In this document: positions 11,180 to 22,568 of the stretch, piece after piece
Layout of the letters: every line of letters begins with the position of its first letter
Position numbering within the stretch: the stretch's first letter is position 1
Source: Adenophora triphylla var. japonica
Lineage: Eukaryota > Streptophyta > Magnoliopsida > Asterales > Campanulaceae
Assembly: GCA_022495995.1 (NCBI GenBank)
Contig: JAFEMH010000072.1
Location: forward strand, 992,001-1,056,000
Length of the DNA: 64,000 nt
Direction: 5' to 3'
Notes under the pieces: model-generated
Seen by the model: only the letters and a program-made list of their open reading frames with translations
The model's database searches: none
Told to the model about the DNA's origin: nothing
Made by a program: the position numbers and the translations under genes

Positions 11180-11631
11180 CTAGTAACTAAATCTGAAAGA
11201 TTAAACAAAATATGTGTATAATATGGCAAATTATCCGTTAATAAGCAACGATTAGCATTAACTATTGTTAAAAAAAAATAACAAGTGCACCAAACGTAAC
11301 TTTCTCTTCATTATCTCAGTGTAATATGTTTTGTTAACAATTTTGGTAGGAATTTAGAACTGCTCCAACTAAAATTTGTTGTTCCACCTAGCGAAAGTTT
11401 AGGTTTTACCAAATTTCTCCCATCTTGACATCTATTATTATTATTATTATTGTTTTGAGTAAATTTCACAACCAAATTGATTCAGGTTGTTGATTAAAAT
11501 GCAAATTAAAATACAAATAGGACAAGCTATAAACGGTTAGAAATAAACAATTTTTCTAACGTATGCCCTTAAAACATAAGTTAAGCTTCTTAAATAAGTA
11601 AGACAATCAATATATTTATTAAACTTACTTA
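11180..11631. other. Unannotated AT-rich spacer
   Basis: About 450 bp between the hAT element and Gypsy-2, with an ATT microsatellite near 11431-11450. The sequence resumes at 29617 on the far side of Gypsy-2. No gene is seen. Confidence 0.6.
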
Positions 11632-11636
11632 TTTAT

Positions 11637-12182
11637 TGTTTTGGTCAAATTCAAGCAATTCAACTTCAAAGGAAAAGATAGGGCACAATGGAATATGATA
11701 ATGTGAATTCAAGATGTGACGACAAGAGTTTTAACGAGGAAAGCCCTTGAACAACTTGTTCGCCGGCACAAAACCTCAGAACAATGGAATATTATTAGTT
11801 TTGTGATGGTAGAGAGAAAATGTAAGTACAATGCGTGTTGCTAACTGAGTATGTGAGTGTGTATTTTTACAGGTGTTTCCTTGTTTAAATACATATGGAA
11901 ATAACGGTAACAACAAGATAAATGTAATCCCTCCTTTTGTGCCATAAATCTCGCAGGTGGTTGATGAGCAAGATATCCGTTGTGACTTAACAAGGGAATG
12001 TTTGTTGATGGATTCCTTTGACTCGGTCTCTAACGTTGGCGAAGTCTTGGAAACGGTCTTAATTTCGCCCTTCAATAACTACCGTCAATGTGGATAGTCC
12101 ATCAAGTTGTACTGCCAAGTTGTCATCACAGGATGATAAGTCAAGATGTAACATGTTGTTCATAGATTTTCTACCCCGAACA
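11637..12182 (-). repeat. Gypsy-2 3' LTR
   Basis: 546 bp. On the minus strand it starts TGTTCGGGG and ends ACCAAAACA, an end very like that of the Gypsy-1 LTR. It contains a 23-bp stretch (about 12131-12153) absent from the 5' LTR; the stretch is bounded by ACA repeats, as expected of a slippage deletion or duplication. Confidence 0.92.
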
Positions 12183-12499
12183 ATTGCCCTTGAATTTTTG
12201 AAGTATCAAAATATGGGAACTTGAATTTCAAAAATTCTTCCTTTAACCGCCTTGCTGCTGAGAAGACGAAATATTTTGCTCTATTTGGCAAATCTTCAGG
12301 CATGGATGTAGGGCTTAATTTGAGATATGGATCAGCATAGAATTCGTTAGAGAAGATAGGTCTTCTATATATATGAGATGATGATATTGAAGACTCCATC
12401 GAATAACCTCTGTTTGTTTGAAGAATTTGCGAAGGACTAAATGTCATTCAGTAAGTTTCTCTAGACATTACACATGGACTTCTTATGTGCGTCAGGATG
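12183..12499 (+). other. Degenerate start of the Gypsy-2 antisense gene region
   Basis: One forward frame reads RLAAEKTKYFALFGKSSGM before a stop, suggesting an exon remnant of the antisense gene. The Transposase_28-like N-terminal half seen in Gypsy-1 is missing. The minus-strand open frame at 12160-12447 is a shadow. Confidence 0.35.
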
Positions 12500-13005
12500 C
12501 TTACCTCTGTTTCTGCAGTTGTCCGTTCAAAGCCTAGTTGCTAAATACAAAGGAAGAACTGGTGAAGATATGCCTCCTCTACCCAGGTTGGAACTGGGGA
12601 GTACATCGGGAATGAAGAGAAAAAGACAAGGGAGAACAGATGCAGAAGAAGCTGCTTCCAACGAGGATGTGCTGGAGATCAAGGTAGAGTATATCGTTCT
12701 TCTTCAATTTTTGAACTTATGTCTTATTTGATAAAAACATTTTGACTTAGGCAATAACTGCGATTAAGATGATGGTCAACGAGATCAAGTGGTGGAAGGA
12801 TAAAGCTGTCACTTCGACCATAGAGAGAAAGGAATATGAGGCGGACCTCAAAGAAGCTTTTGATATGTCGAAAGCAAAGGAGGAAGAGATGGAAGAAGTT
12901 AGAAAGAAACATGTACAAGAGATGGAAAACCTTCGTGATGAACTAGTGGTTGAAGCTGCTAAATCTGTTTTTGACGCTAGAATCGAGATGATCAAAAAAT
13001 ATTAA
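12500..13005 (+). pseudogene. Gypsy-2 antisense extra ORF, coiled-coil part (cut by CACTA-1)
   Basis: Two exons are seen. The first reads LVAKYKGRTGEDMPPLPRLE then a basic stretch GMKRKRQGRT and DVLEIK. An intron follows from about 12684 (GTAGAG) to 12750 (ACTTAG). The second exon begins AITAIKMMVNEIKWWKDKA and continues as a charged coiled coil to ARIEMIKKY at 13002. The end of this exon aligns with the Gypsy-1 antisense gene (MIKKY / MMKEY). A TAA at 13003-13005 replaces the expected Gln codon, and CACTA-1 inserts right there. The frame resumes at 22571. The orientation is opposite to gag-pol, as in Gypsy-1. Confidence 0.65.
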
Positions 13006-13019
13006 CACTACAAGAAAAC

Positions 13020-13437
13020 AGACAGATACCAACGGATTTTTCCATCGGTAAATACACAAAATTCGCCACTAAATTCAATTAGCGACGGATTAGTGACGGA
13101 AAAATTCTGTTGTTAAAACGTGCGTGGGTAAAATTTTCGACGGAATACCGACGGATTTTCATTTGATTACTGACGGATTTTTCCGTCGCTATATTTTTAA
13201 AATCCATTGGCAATTTCATAAAATACTCGACGAATTCAAAGAATATTGCGACGGATTAGCGACAGAATTCCCGTCTCTATTTAAATGATCGTTTTATTTT
13301 TAACCATTTAGCGACGGATTAGTGACGGATTTTTCGGTCACTATATTTATTAAAAAAATCAATATTTTTTATATGCCAAATTATTGAGGACTTTTCCGAC
13401 GGATATTTCCGTCGCTAAATTTGCATTTTATATTAAC

Positions 13438-13440
<3 letters not shown>
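13020..13440. repeat. CACTA-1 left subterminal repeats
   Basis: About ten copies of GACGGATT / TCCGTCGCTA-type motifs in both orientations, spaced irregularly. In En/Spm elements such motifs bind the element's own DNA-binding protein; that role is inferred here. Confidence 0.75.
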
Positions 13441-13489
<49 letters not shown>

Positions 13490-13545
13490 TATATTTATTT
13501 AAATAAGTCCCTTAACTTTATATATATATATATATATGTATTATA
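13441..13545. repeat. (TA)n microsatellite with a duplicated flank
   Basis: A long TA run at about 13442-13485 is followed by TATGTATTATATTTATTTAA and AGTCCCTTAACTTT. A shorter TA run and the same flank repeat at about 13519-13570. Confidence 0.85.
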
Positions 13546-14330
13546 TTTATTTAAATAAGTCCCTTAACTTTTTTTATTCTCAAATCAATTCCTTAACTTT
13601 TATTAATCTTAAATCAGTCCTTTATATTTAATAGTTGCACTTTGCTCCCCTAAACTTCTTTTATACTTAAATCAGTCCTTACAAATCTTTCATTTCAACT
13701 TTGATCCTTCAACTTCTAAAAATTCGAATCAGGTCCTCACAAATTTCCACCACCAAAAACCACCGGCAACCACCAGCAACCACCGCCAAAATAAATAATA
13801 TGCTACAAATCAGATCTGAATTCAAAGAAAAATTTAGATTATTATCACATACAAGCAAATGAGGAAAACAGAGATGAAGAAAATGGAGAAAGAGAGAGAG
13901 TGACGGAGGGCGAAGGAGACAGTGCCGGAGTGGTGGATCCATGGCGTGGGATGCTGTGTGGTTGGGGAAGGAAGGGAGAGGGAGGCGTATTGGGGAGATG
14001 TGGTGGCGGTGACTAGAATTAGGGTTAAAGAGGGAGGGGGTGGCTTATGAGAAAAGGGATGAGGGAGGACTGGGCGGAAAAGCTGTGGGAGCAGTTGGGG
14101 TGGTTGGTGGTGCAGGTGTTGTGGTCGGAGAAGAGGCAGGAGACCGGGTAACATGGGCTGGTAGCCAGATCCGGCAAGATAGGTCGGCGTTGGGAGGCCA
14201 AAAAGGGCAGCAAACAAAGAGAGAAATGAGGGAGAAAGAACCGCAGCAAACAGAGAGGGAGAAAGAGAGAAAATAATAGAGAGAGAAAAGAATATGGAGA
14301 GAAAATAATGTGGTAGAGTTTTGTTATGTT
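13546..14330. other. CACTA-1 interior, GC- and purine-rich segment of unknown origin
   Basis: This starts with degenerate repeats of AAATCAGTCCTTAACTTTT type (13560-13740) and then becomes GC-rich, with long GA-rich runs on the plus strand (13860-14300). Open frames on both strands (for example minus 13834-14385) are low-complexity Pro/Ser/Leu or Gly/Glu/Lys. The base composition differs sharply from the AT-rich sequence around it, so it may be a captured fragment, perhaps an untranslated leader or promoter. No gene is recognised. Confidence 0.4.
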
Positions 14331-15000
14331 GAATTTGGACCATTGGATGTGTGTAATTAATGGTCCAGACTGATTTAAAAATCAATCAATGTGAAATTAG
14401 GAACCAATCAAAGGAAGTGTATTTGTGTTTTTGCTGGATGAATTTGAACCATTGGATTCATTTATATTTGATATATTTAATGGTGAAGATGTTGCTTGGG
14501 GTAGTGATCCATGTGTATATATATGTTCTAATGATTTATTGCCTCCTCTTACATTTATTGTTTATCACAAAAATCTCTTAATGACCATAATAATTAATAA
14601 AAATAATTATTAATATAAAAAATAATTTAAAATATAAAATAATAGTATCTAATAATAATAATTAAATAATAAATAATAATATATCATAATAATAATCTAC
14701 ATGCTTTCTTGATGATTATAATAATTATTTAAAATAATAAACAACAATAATAATAATTTGTCTTTCCAAAAAAATTATAAATATAAAATAATATTTTATC
14801 ATAATAATAATTAAATAAATAATAATATTTAATAATAATAATAGTAATAATCATTATTAATAAAACAAGCAAATATCAAGAAGAAGAATATTTACTAATA
14901 TTATTGAGAGATAATAAAAAATAATTAAATAATATATAATAAATAAAAATTATGATAATAATATAGAAAAAAATACTTAAAACAAAAAAATAAATTAAAC
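14331..15000. other. AT-rich, AAT-repeat-rich sequence
   Basis: A motif of the form GAATTTGRACCATTGGAT occurs twice (about 14330 and 14440). From 14580 to 15000 the sequence is irregular AAT/ATT repeats. No coding signal is seen. Confidence 0.5.
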
Positions 15001-15019
15001 TTCTAAGACATACCCTAAA

Positions 15020-16462
15020 CACAAATTTATATACCTAAATTCTAAACCCTAAATCATACCCTCAACACAAATTTAAATAACTTTTTTGTTTTTTCTTTTT
15101 GGATAAGTAAAATCTTAACTTTTTTTATATAATTTTTTTGTGTAAAAAAAAAAAAAATCAGTACTAACCATCATCTCAAATAATTTTTTTTATTAAAAAA
15201 ATATAAAAAAATTAAAAAAGTATATATGCTATTGTCTGTCCCATTATATACATTTATTTATTTAAAAAATATTAACTTTTTTTATATATCTTTTTGTAAA
15301 AAATTTCACTACTAACCAACATCTCAAATAGTTTTATTTATAAAAAAATTATAAAAAAAATTTAAAAAGTATATGTGCTATTGTCTGTCCCACTTCTATT
15401 ATATACGTTTATTTCTTAAAAAATGTTAACTTTTTTTATATAATTTTTTGTAAAAACATTCATTACTAACCAACATCTCAAATAGTTTTATTTATCCAAA
15501 AAAATATAAAAAAATTAAAAAAGTATATATGCTATTGTCTGTCCCATTATATACGTTTATTTATTTAAAAAATCTTAACTTTTTTTATATATCTTTTTGT
15601 AAAAAAATTCACTACTAACCAACATCTCAAATAGTTTTATTTATAAAAAAAAATTATAAATAAATTAAAAAAGTATATATACTATTGTCCGTCCCTCTTC
15701 TATTATATACATTTATTTCATTAAAAATTCTTAATTTTTTTATATAACTTTTTGTAAAAATTTTCACTACTAAGCAACATCTCAAATAATTTTATTTATC
15801 CAAAAAAAATATAAAAAAATTAATATAGTATATATGCTATTGTCCGTCCCACTACTATTATATACATTTATTTCTTTAAAAAATCTTAACTTTTTATATG
15901 ACTTTTTGTAAAAAATTTCACTACTAATCAACATCTCAAATAGTTTTATTTATACAAAAAAAATATTAAAAACTTAAAAAAAGAATATATGCTATTGTCC
16001 GTCCAACTAATATTATATACGTTTATTTCTTTAAAAAATCTTAACTTTTTTTATATAAGTTTTTGTAAAAAATTTATCTACTAACAACCATCTCAAATAT
16101 TTTTATTTATCCAAAAAAAATATTAAAAAATTAAAAAAGTAAATATGCTATTGTCCGTCCCACTACTATTATAAACGTTTATTTCTTTAAAAAAATCTTA
16201 ACTTTTTTTATATAAGTTTTTCTAAAAAATTTCACTAATAACCAACATCTCAAATAGTTTTATTTATCCAAAAAAAATATAAAAAAAATTTAAAAAGTAT
16301 ATATTCTATTGTCCGTCCCACTTCTATTATATATGTTTATTTCTTTAAAAAATCTTAACTTTTTTTATATAACTTTTTGTAAAAAAAAAAGACTACTAAC
16401 CAACATTTCAAATAGTTTTATTTATCCAAATAAATATATATATAAAATATATTAAAAAAATA
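15020..16462 (+). repeat. ~153-bp tandem satellite in CACTA-1, first block
   Basis: Head-to-tail units carry landmarks in fixed order: GCTATTGTCCGTCCCAC, TTTATTTCTTTAAAAAATC, TTTTTGTAAAAAA, CACTACTAACCAACATCTC and AAATAGTTTTATTTATC. The GCTATTGTC landmark recurs near 15228, 15378, 15531, 15681, 15837, 15989, 16146 and 16306, a period of about 150-160 bp. Units differ by many small indels in A/T runs. Confidence 0.9.
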
Positions 16463-16464
16463 TA

Positions 16465-16728
16465 CTCCCTCCGTCCCGGCCGACTTAGGATTTTTTGAAA
16501 TGGCACGGGGATTAAGGAAAAGGTAAATGTTGTGAGTGTAATTTAAAAATAGGAGAGAGAATGAGTGTAGGGAATAGTAAATTATAATGGTGTTGTGAGT
16601 ATTAAAATAATGTAGGAGAGAGAATGAGTGGAGAGAATAGTGATTTAAGGTTTCCATTTTGGGCCGTCCTAAGTCGGGTGGGACGCCCAAAATGGCAAAA
16701 AGTCCTAAGTCGGCCGGGACGGAGGGAG
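16465..16728. mobile_element. Stowaway MITE S1
   Basis: 264 bp with termini CTCCCTCCGTCCC...GGGACGGAGGGAG and TSD TA (16463-16464, 16729-16730). The inner inverted repeat extends through CGGCCGACTTAGGA. It is inserted in a satellite unit at AAGTATA|TATGC. Confidence 0.93.
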
Positions 16729-16760
16729 TATATGCTATTGTCAGTCCCACTTCTATTATA

Positions 16761-17049
16761 CTCCCTCCGTCCCATCCGAAGCGTCACTTTTTACCCAAAA
16801 GGGTGTCCCGTTTAAAGCGTCACCCTTTTTTAAAAAGGAAATATTTTATTAATATTCTATTACCCATTCACTATTCCCTCCACTAATTCTCTCTCCTCTA
16901 CACTCACAACACTTTTTAAATTCACTATTTCCTCCACTAATTCTCTCTCCTATTTTCAAATTACACTCACAACATTTTTTCATCCCACACTTTTCATTAA
17001 TTTGCGTGTCACCCCTAAAATGGCGACGCTTCTACCGGGACGGAGGGAG
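16761..17049. mobile_element. Stowaway MITE S2
   Basis: 289 bp with termini CTCCCTCCGTCCCATCCGAA... and ...CGGGACGGAGGGAG, and TSD TA on both sides. It is inserted at the TATTATATACG position of a satellite unit. Confidence 0.92.
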
Positions 17050-17051
17050 TA

Positions 17052-17498
17052 TATGTTTATTTCTTTAAAAAATCTTAACTTTTTTTTATATAACTTTTTG
17101 TAAAAAAAAAAATCAGTGCTAACCAACATCTCAAATAATTTTATTTATCAAAAAAAAAATATAAAAAAATTAAAAAAGTATATATGCTATTATCCGTCCT
17201 ACTACTATTATATACTTTTATTTCTTTAAAAAATCTTAACTTTTTTTAAATAATTTTTTGTAAAAAAAAATCGCTACTAACCAACATCACAAATAGTTTT
17301 ATTTATCCAAAAAAATATAAAAAAAATTAAAAAAGTATATATGCTATTGTCCGTCCCACTACCATTATATACGTTTATTTTTTAAAAAAAATCTTAAATT
17401 TTTTTTATATAAGTTTTTGTAAAAAAATTCTCTACTAACCAACATCTCAAATAGTTTTATTTATCCAAAAAAAAAATATAAAATAATTAAAAAAAGTA
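17052..17498 (+). repeat. ~153-bp satellite, second block
   Basis: About three more units of the CACTA-1 satellite (landmark GCTATTRTCCGTCC near 17187 and 17342), between Stowaways S2 and S3. Confidence 0.88.
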
Positions 17499-17934
17499 TA
17501 CTCCCTCCGTCCCACCTCACTTGACACTTATTTTCATTTTGGGCCGTCCCACCTCACTTGACACTTCCCAAAATAGCCTACCTTTTTATAATTTTATATT
17601 CACTCTACCCCACCACTCGATTTTTTTTAAAAAAATATAGGTTTTTAAAAACTTATATACCAAAATAACATTCTAAAAAATTTATTTACCTAAGTAACAC
17701 TTTTTATTGTATTCCGGAAGTGGTAATTCCGGAATAAGGTAATCCGGAACTACCATTTCCGGATTTCAAAAAATTTTTTTTTTTTTTAAATTCGGAACTT
17801 CCATTTCCGGAATTAATTTTTTTTTTTTTTTTTGCAAAACTGAATACTGATTGCTATTATTTTATTTTATAAAACAAATAATTATTTAATCAATGAAGTA
17901 CAAACAATTCTCGTTTCTTAGACTACATACCTAG

Positions 17935-18476
17935 TAAATTAATTTTTTTTTTAATTTTTTTTTTCATCAAAATTCATCATTTTTTTTTCCTACAAATTGA
18001 TATAAGTTTCATTTGATTTGGACACAAAAAAAAAACACTTAGTTTTCAATTTGGACTGAATTATTACCTAGTAAATTATTATTTTTTTAATTTTTTTTTC
18101 ACCAAAATTCATCATTTTTTTCCCTACAAATTGATATAAGTTTCATTTGATTTGGACAAAAAAAAAAAAAACACTTAGTTTTCAATTTGGGCTGAATTAT
18201 TACCTAGTAAATTAATTTTTTTTTTAATTTTTTTTTTTCACCAAAATTCATCATTTTTTTTTCCTACAAATTGATATAAGTTTCACTTGATTTGGACACA
18301 AAAAAAAAAACCTTAGTTTTCAATTTGGGCTGAATTATTACCTAGTAAATTAATTTTTTTTTAATTTTTTTTTCACCAAAATTCATCAATTTTTTTTCCC
18401 TACATATTGATATAAGTTTCATTTGATTTGGACACAAAAAAAAAAATACTTAGTTTTCAATTTGGGCTGAAATACT
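17935..18476 (+). repeat. Left ~135-bp repeat array of the palindromic element
   Basis: About four units, each containing CACCAAAATTCATCAT, CTACAAATTGATATAAG, TTTGATTTGGACACAAAA and TTCAATTTGGGCTGAA. Confidence 0.9.
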
Positions 18477-18516
18477 CCACACATGTGTTTTACATATTAT
18501 AATTTCTTCTGAAATA

Positions 18517-18783
18517 CTCCCTCCGTCCCAATAAAAGCTTCACCAATTACTCAAAAGAGTGTCTCGTTAGAAGCTTCACCTTTCCTTTTTGGCAAATAAT
18601 CTTTTCTATTTAACCCACTCATTCTCTCTCCTATTTCACTCTCCCACGTCACAACATTTTTCAAATTTACTATTTCCTCCACTCATTATCTCTCCTATTT
18701 TACTATTACACTCACAACATTTTTGAAACCCTTAATTTGAGTGTCGGAAAAAAATGGTGAAGCAATTACCGGGACGGAGGGAG
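18517..18783. mobile_element. Stowaway MITE S4
   Basis: 267 bp with termini CTCCCTCCGTCCCAATAAAA... and ...CCGGGACGGAGGGAG, and TSD TA (18515-18516, 18784-18785). It is nested in the loop of the palindromic MULE-like element and is the fifth nesting level. Confidence 0.92.
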
Positions 18784-19027
18784 TATGTTTTAATAAGAAA
18801 AGGTTTTGATATTTTTTGTACTAAGACTAACCACAATGGTTTCATCTCCTTCCCCCATTTCATTCAACACTTTTTACACTTTTTCTCATCCACCTAATAT
18901 TTCGTCTACCCATTTCATTTAACCCCCTACAATAACTAACTTAAATTAAATTTCAACTCCTTCCAACTTATCATTCTATACCCCACCACTTTTATTTTAT
19001 TTATATTCTCTGTTTTTGAAAAGTGAG
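18784..19027. other. Unique loop sequence of the palindromic element
   Basis: About 240 bp with no inverted partner, starting TATGTTTTAATAAG and rich in CCCATTTCATT-like stretches. No coding signal is seen. Confidence 0.5.
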
Positions 19028-20218
19028 TGTTTTTTTTGTCCAAATCAAATGAAACTTATATCAATTTGTAGGGAAAAAAATGATGAATTTTGGTGAAAAA
19101 AAAATTAAAAAAAAAAATAATTTACTAGGTAATAATTCAGCCCAAATTGAAAACTAAGTATTTTTTTTTTTGTGTCCAAATCAAATGAAACTTATATCAA
19201 TTTGTAGGGAAAAAAAATGATGAATTTTGGTGAAAAAAAAATTAAAAAAAAATTAATTTACTAGGTAATAATTCAGCCCAAATTGAAAACTAAGTGTTTT
19301 TTTTTGTGTCCAAATCAAATGAAACTTATATCAATTTGTAGGGAAAAAAATGATGAATTTTGGTGAAAAAAAAATTAAAAAAAAATTAATTTACTAGGTA
19401 ATAATTCAGCCCAAATTGAAAACTAAGTGTTTTTTTTTGTATCCAAATCAAATGAAACTTATATCAATTTTTATATCAATTTGTAGGGAAAAAATGATGA
19501 ATTTTGGTGAAAAAAAAAATTAAAAAAAAAATAATTTACTAGGTAATAATTTAGCCCAAATTGAAAATTAAGTATTTTTTTTTTGTGTCCAAATCAAATG
19601 AAACTTATATCAATTTGTAGGAAAAAAAATGATGAATTTTGGTGAAAAAAAAAATTAAAAAAAATAATTTACTAGGTAATAATTCAGCCCAAATTGAAAA
19701 CTAAGTGTTTTTTTTTTTGTGTCCAAATCAAATGAAACTTATATCAATTTGTAAGGAAAAAATGATGAATTTTGGTGAAAAAAAAATTAAAAAAAAATTA
19801 AATTACTATGTAATAATTCAGCCCAAATTGAAAACTAAGTATTTTTTTTTTGTGTCCAAATCAAATGAAACTTATATCAATTTGTAGGGAAAAAAATGAT
19901 GAATTTTGGTGAAAAAAAATTAAAAAAAAATTAATTTACTAGGTAATAATTCAGCCCAAATTGAAAACAAAGTGTTTTTTTTTTGTGTCCAAATCAAATG
20001 AAACTTATATCAATTTGTAAGGAAAAAAAATGATGAATTTTGGTGAAAAAAAAAATTAAAAAAAAATTAATTTACTAGGTAATAATTCAGCCCAAATTGA
20101 AAACTAAGTGTTTTTTTTTTTTTGTGTCCAAATCAAATGAAACTTATATCAATTTGTAGGGAAAAAAATGATGAATTTTGGTGAAAAAAAAATTAAAAAA
20201 AAATTAATTTACTAGGTA
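19028..20218 (-). repeat. Right ~135-bp repeat array, inverse of the left array
   Basis: About nine units, the reverse complement of those at 17935-18476 (TTGTGTCCAAATCAAATG, GAATTTTGGTGAAAAA, TACTAGGTAATAATTCAG). One unit near 19450 has an internal duplication of TATATCAATTT. Confidence 0.92.
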
Positions 20219-20694
20219 TGTAGTCTAAGAAACGAGAATTGTACTTCATTGATTAAATAATTATTTGTTTTAAAAAATAAAATAATAGCAATCAGTATTC
20301 GCCTTTGCAAAAAAAAAAAAATTAATTCCGGAAATGACAGTTCCGGATTTTAAAAAAAAAAAAAAAATTTGAAATCCGAAAATGGTAGTTCCGGATTACC
20401 TTATTCCGGAATTACCACTTCCGGAATACAATAAAAAGTGTTACTTTGGTAAATAAATTTTTTAGGATGTTATTTTGGTATATAAGTTTTTAAAAACCTA
20501 TATTTTGAAAAAAAAATCCCACCACTCATTCTCTCTCTTCATTTTCCACCACTCAATTTATTCAACCAACACTACTATTTACCCCACTCATTCTCTCTCT
20601 TCATTTTCTACCACACATTTTTTTTATTTTATTCTTTTTCCTTAGTTGTCGTGCCCACCTCAAGGGTGTCAAGTGAGGTGGGACGGAGGGAGTA

Positions 20695-21292
20695 TATGCT
20701 ATTGTCCGTCCCACTACCATTATATACATTTATTTCTTTAAAAAAATCTTAACTTTTTTGATATAAGTTTTTGTAAAAAATTTCACTACTAACCAACATC
20801 TAAAATAGTTTTATTTATCAAATATATAAATTAAAAAAGTATATATGCTATTGTCCGTCCCACTACTATTATATAAGTTTATTTCTTTAAAAAATCTTAA
20901 CTTTTTTATATAACTTTTTGTAAAACCAACATCTCAAATAGTTTTATTTATCCAAAAAAAATTATAAAAAAATTAAAAATTTATAGAGTATATGATATTG
21001 TTCGTCCCATTTCTATTATATACGTTTATTTCTTTAAAAATTTTTAACTTTTTTTTATATAACTTTTTGTATAAAATTCTCTACTAACCAACATCTCAAA
21101 TAGTTTTATTTATCCAAAAAAAATATAAAAAAATTAAAAAAGTAAATATTCTATTGTCCCTCCCTTTTCTATTATATATGTTTATTTCTTTAAAAATTCT
21201 TAACTTTTTTTATATAACTTTTTGTAAAAAAACTCCCTACTAACCAACATCTCAAATAGTTTTATTTATCAAAAAAATATATATATATATAT
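20695..21292 (+). repeat. ~153-bp satellite, third block
   Basis: The satellite resumes after S3 with about four units (landmarks near 20698, 20848, 20993 and 21150). It runs to a TA-rich end at 21280-21292. Confidence 0.88.
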
Positions 21293-21293
21293 A

Positions 21294-21524
21294 CTCCCTC
21301 CGTCCAAGTACATGTTTCACAGCTACTGTTCACGCGTGGATTAAGAAAAAAAATAATGATATAATGTTGTGAGTGTAAAAGTAAAATAGGAGAGAGAATG
21401 ATTGGAGGGAATAGTAAATTATAATGGTGTTGTGAGTATTAAAATAATGTAGGAGACAAAGTGTGAAGTATGTAATTGGACGCCCAAAATAGAAAGTGTA
21501 AAGTATGTAACTGGACGGAGGGAG
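21294..21524. mobile_element. Stowaway MITE S5
   Basis: 231 bp with termini CTCCCTCCGTCCAAGTACAT... and ...TGGACGGAGGGAG, and TSD TA. Confidence 0.9.
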
Positions 21525-21549
21525 TATATAAAAATTTAAAAAGTATATA

Positions 21550-21818
21550 CTCCCTCCGTCCCGCTTATTACTTCACCATTTTGGCTCCGGCGCGCAAATT
21601 AAGGTGGAGAAAATGTTGTGAGTGTAATTTGAAAATAGGAGAGAGAATGAGTGGAGGGAATAGTAAATTATAATGGTGCCAAGTAGTATTAAAATAATGT
21701 AGGAGAGAGAATGAGTGGAGAGAATAGTAAAGATTCCTTTGCCAAAAAAGGAAAGGTGAAGCTTTCAATGGGACACCCAAAATGGCAAAAAGTGAAGTTA
21801 TCAGCGGGACGGAGGGAG
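21550..21818. mobile_element. Stowaway MITE S6
   Basis: 269 bp with termini CTCCCTCCGTCCCGCTTATT... and ...GCGGGACGGAGGGAG, and TSD TA. A short satellite remnant separates it from S5. Confidence 0.92.
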
Positions 21819-21824
21819 TATGCT

Positions 21825-22545
21825 ATAATAAATCCGTCACTATTCCGTCGCAACCCTAAAAATAAATTTAATAATTATTTTTAATCATTTAGCAATGACT
21901 CAAATCCGTCGGTAATAATATGTAATTTATTTACTGACGGATATAATCCGTCGGTAATTAAATCCGTCACTAATCCGTCGCTAACCTAAAATATAAATTT
22001 AATAATTTTTTTTAAATAATTTAGCAACAACTCAAATCCGTCGGTAATAATATGTAATTAATTTACCGACGGATTTTAATTCGTCGGTAATTAAATCCGT
22101 CACTAATCCGTCACTAACCTAAAATATAAATTTAATAATTATTTTAAATAATTTAGCAACGACTCAAATTCGTCGGTAATAATATGTAATTAATTTACCG
22201 ACGGATTTTAATCTGTCGGTAATTAAATCCGCCACTAATCCGTCGCTAACCTAAAATATAAATTTAATAATTATTTTAAATAATTTAGCAACGACTCAAA
22301 TTCGTCGGTAAAAATATCCATCGCCATTCCGTCATAAATCCGTCGATAAAAAAGTGCGCAATTTTTTGGCGCCAAAATGGTGAAGGATTAGAGACAGAAT
22401 GGAATCCGTCGGCATATCCGTCACTAAATCCGTCGATAATCTCGTCCTAATTTCGTTTTTTGTTTTTCACTCTAGGTCGTTGCTATTTAGTCGCTAATCC
22501 GTCGGTATTAGCGACATATTTATTTTCGTCGCTAATTTCCTTCGA
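21825..22545. repeat. CACTA-1 right subterminal repeats
   Basis: About four tandem units of roughly 125 bp, each with AAATCCGTCACTAATCCGTC, GCTAACCTAAAATATAAA and TTTACCGACGGATTTTAAT. These are followed by denser TCCGTCG/CGACGG motifs up to the right terminus. Confidence 0.85.
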
Positions 22546-22568
22546 TATCTGTTAGTTTTCTTGTAGTG

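Larger units (their letters stand above)
17619..20518. mobile_element. MULE-like palindromic (foldback) element with repeat-array arms
   Basis: It starts GATTTTTTTT at 17619 and ends with the inverted copy AAAAAAAATC at 20518. It is flanked by an identical 9-bp TSD CCACCACTC (17610-17618 and 20519-20527), as made by Mutator-like elements. The inverted arms run inward for hundreds of bases: AATATAGGTTTTTAAAAAC, then CCGG-rich sequence (ATTCCGGAAGTGGTAATTCC), then GAAGTACAA...CTCGTTTCTTAG, then arrays of a ~135-bp unit, about 4 copies on the left (17935-18476) and about 9 in inverse orientation on the right (19028-20218). A Stowaway (S4) and a short unique stretch lie between the arms. No transposase is present. 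Confidence 0.8.
17501..20692. mobile_element. Stowaway MITE S3, expanded by a nested MULE-like element
   Basis: The outer termini CTCCCTCCGTCCCACCTCAC (17501) and the matching inverted end (to 20692) have TSD TA. Only 17501-17618 and 20519-20692 belong to the MITE itself, about 285 bp, close to the size of its relative S8 at 31509-31790. The rest is the nested element at 17619-20518. Confidence 0.9.
13006..22568. mobile_element. CACTA-1: non-autonomous CACTA (En/Spm-type) transposon
   Basis: Terminal inverted repeats CACTACAAGAAAAC (13006 on) and GTTTTCTTGTAGTG (ending 22568) are perfect. Subterminal arrays of the motif TCCGTCGGTA/CGACGGATT lie inside both ends (about 13030-13420 and 21830-22540), as is usual for CACTA elements. 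The only duplication I can see is 2 bp (AA); the usual 3-bp TSD is not exact. No transposase frame is present. The interior is an AT-rich satellite and nested elements. It inserted into the antisense ORF of Gypsy-2. Confidence 0.9.

Noticed and set aside
13834..14385. 183-codon minus-strand open frame and a plus-strand Gly/Glu frame at 14040-14276
   Set aside because: Both are low-complexity by-products of a GA/CT-rich segment. No domain, no conserved motif and no plausible gene structure.
17935..20218. Regularly spaced repeats suggesting a CRISPR array
   Set aside because: Units are contiguous AT-rich tandem repeats in a plant transposon, without unique spacers or cas genes.
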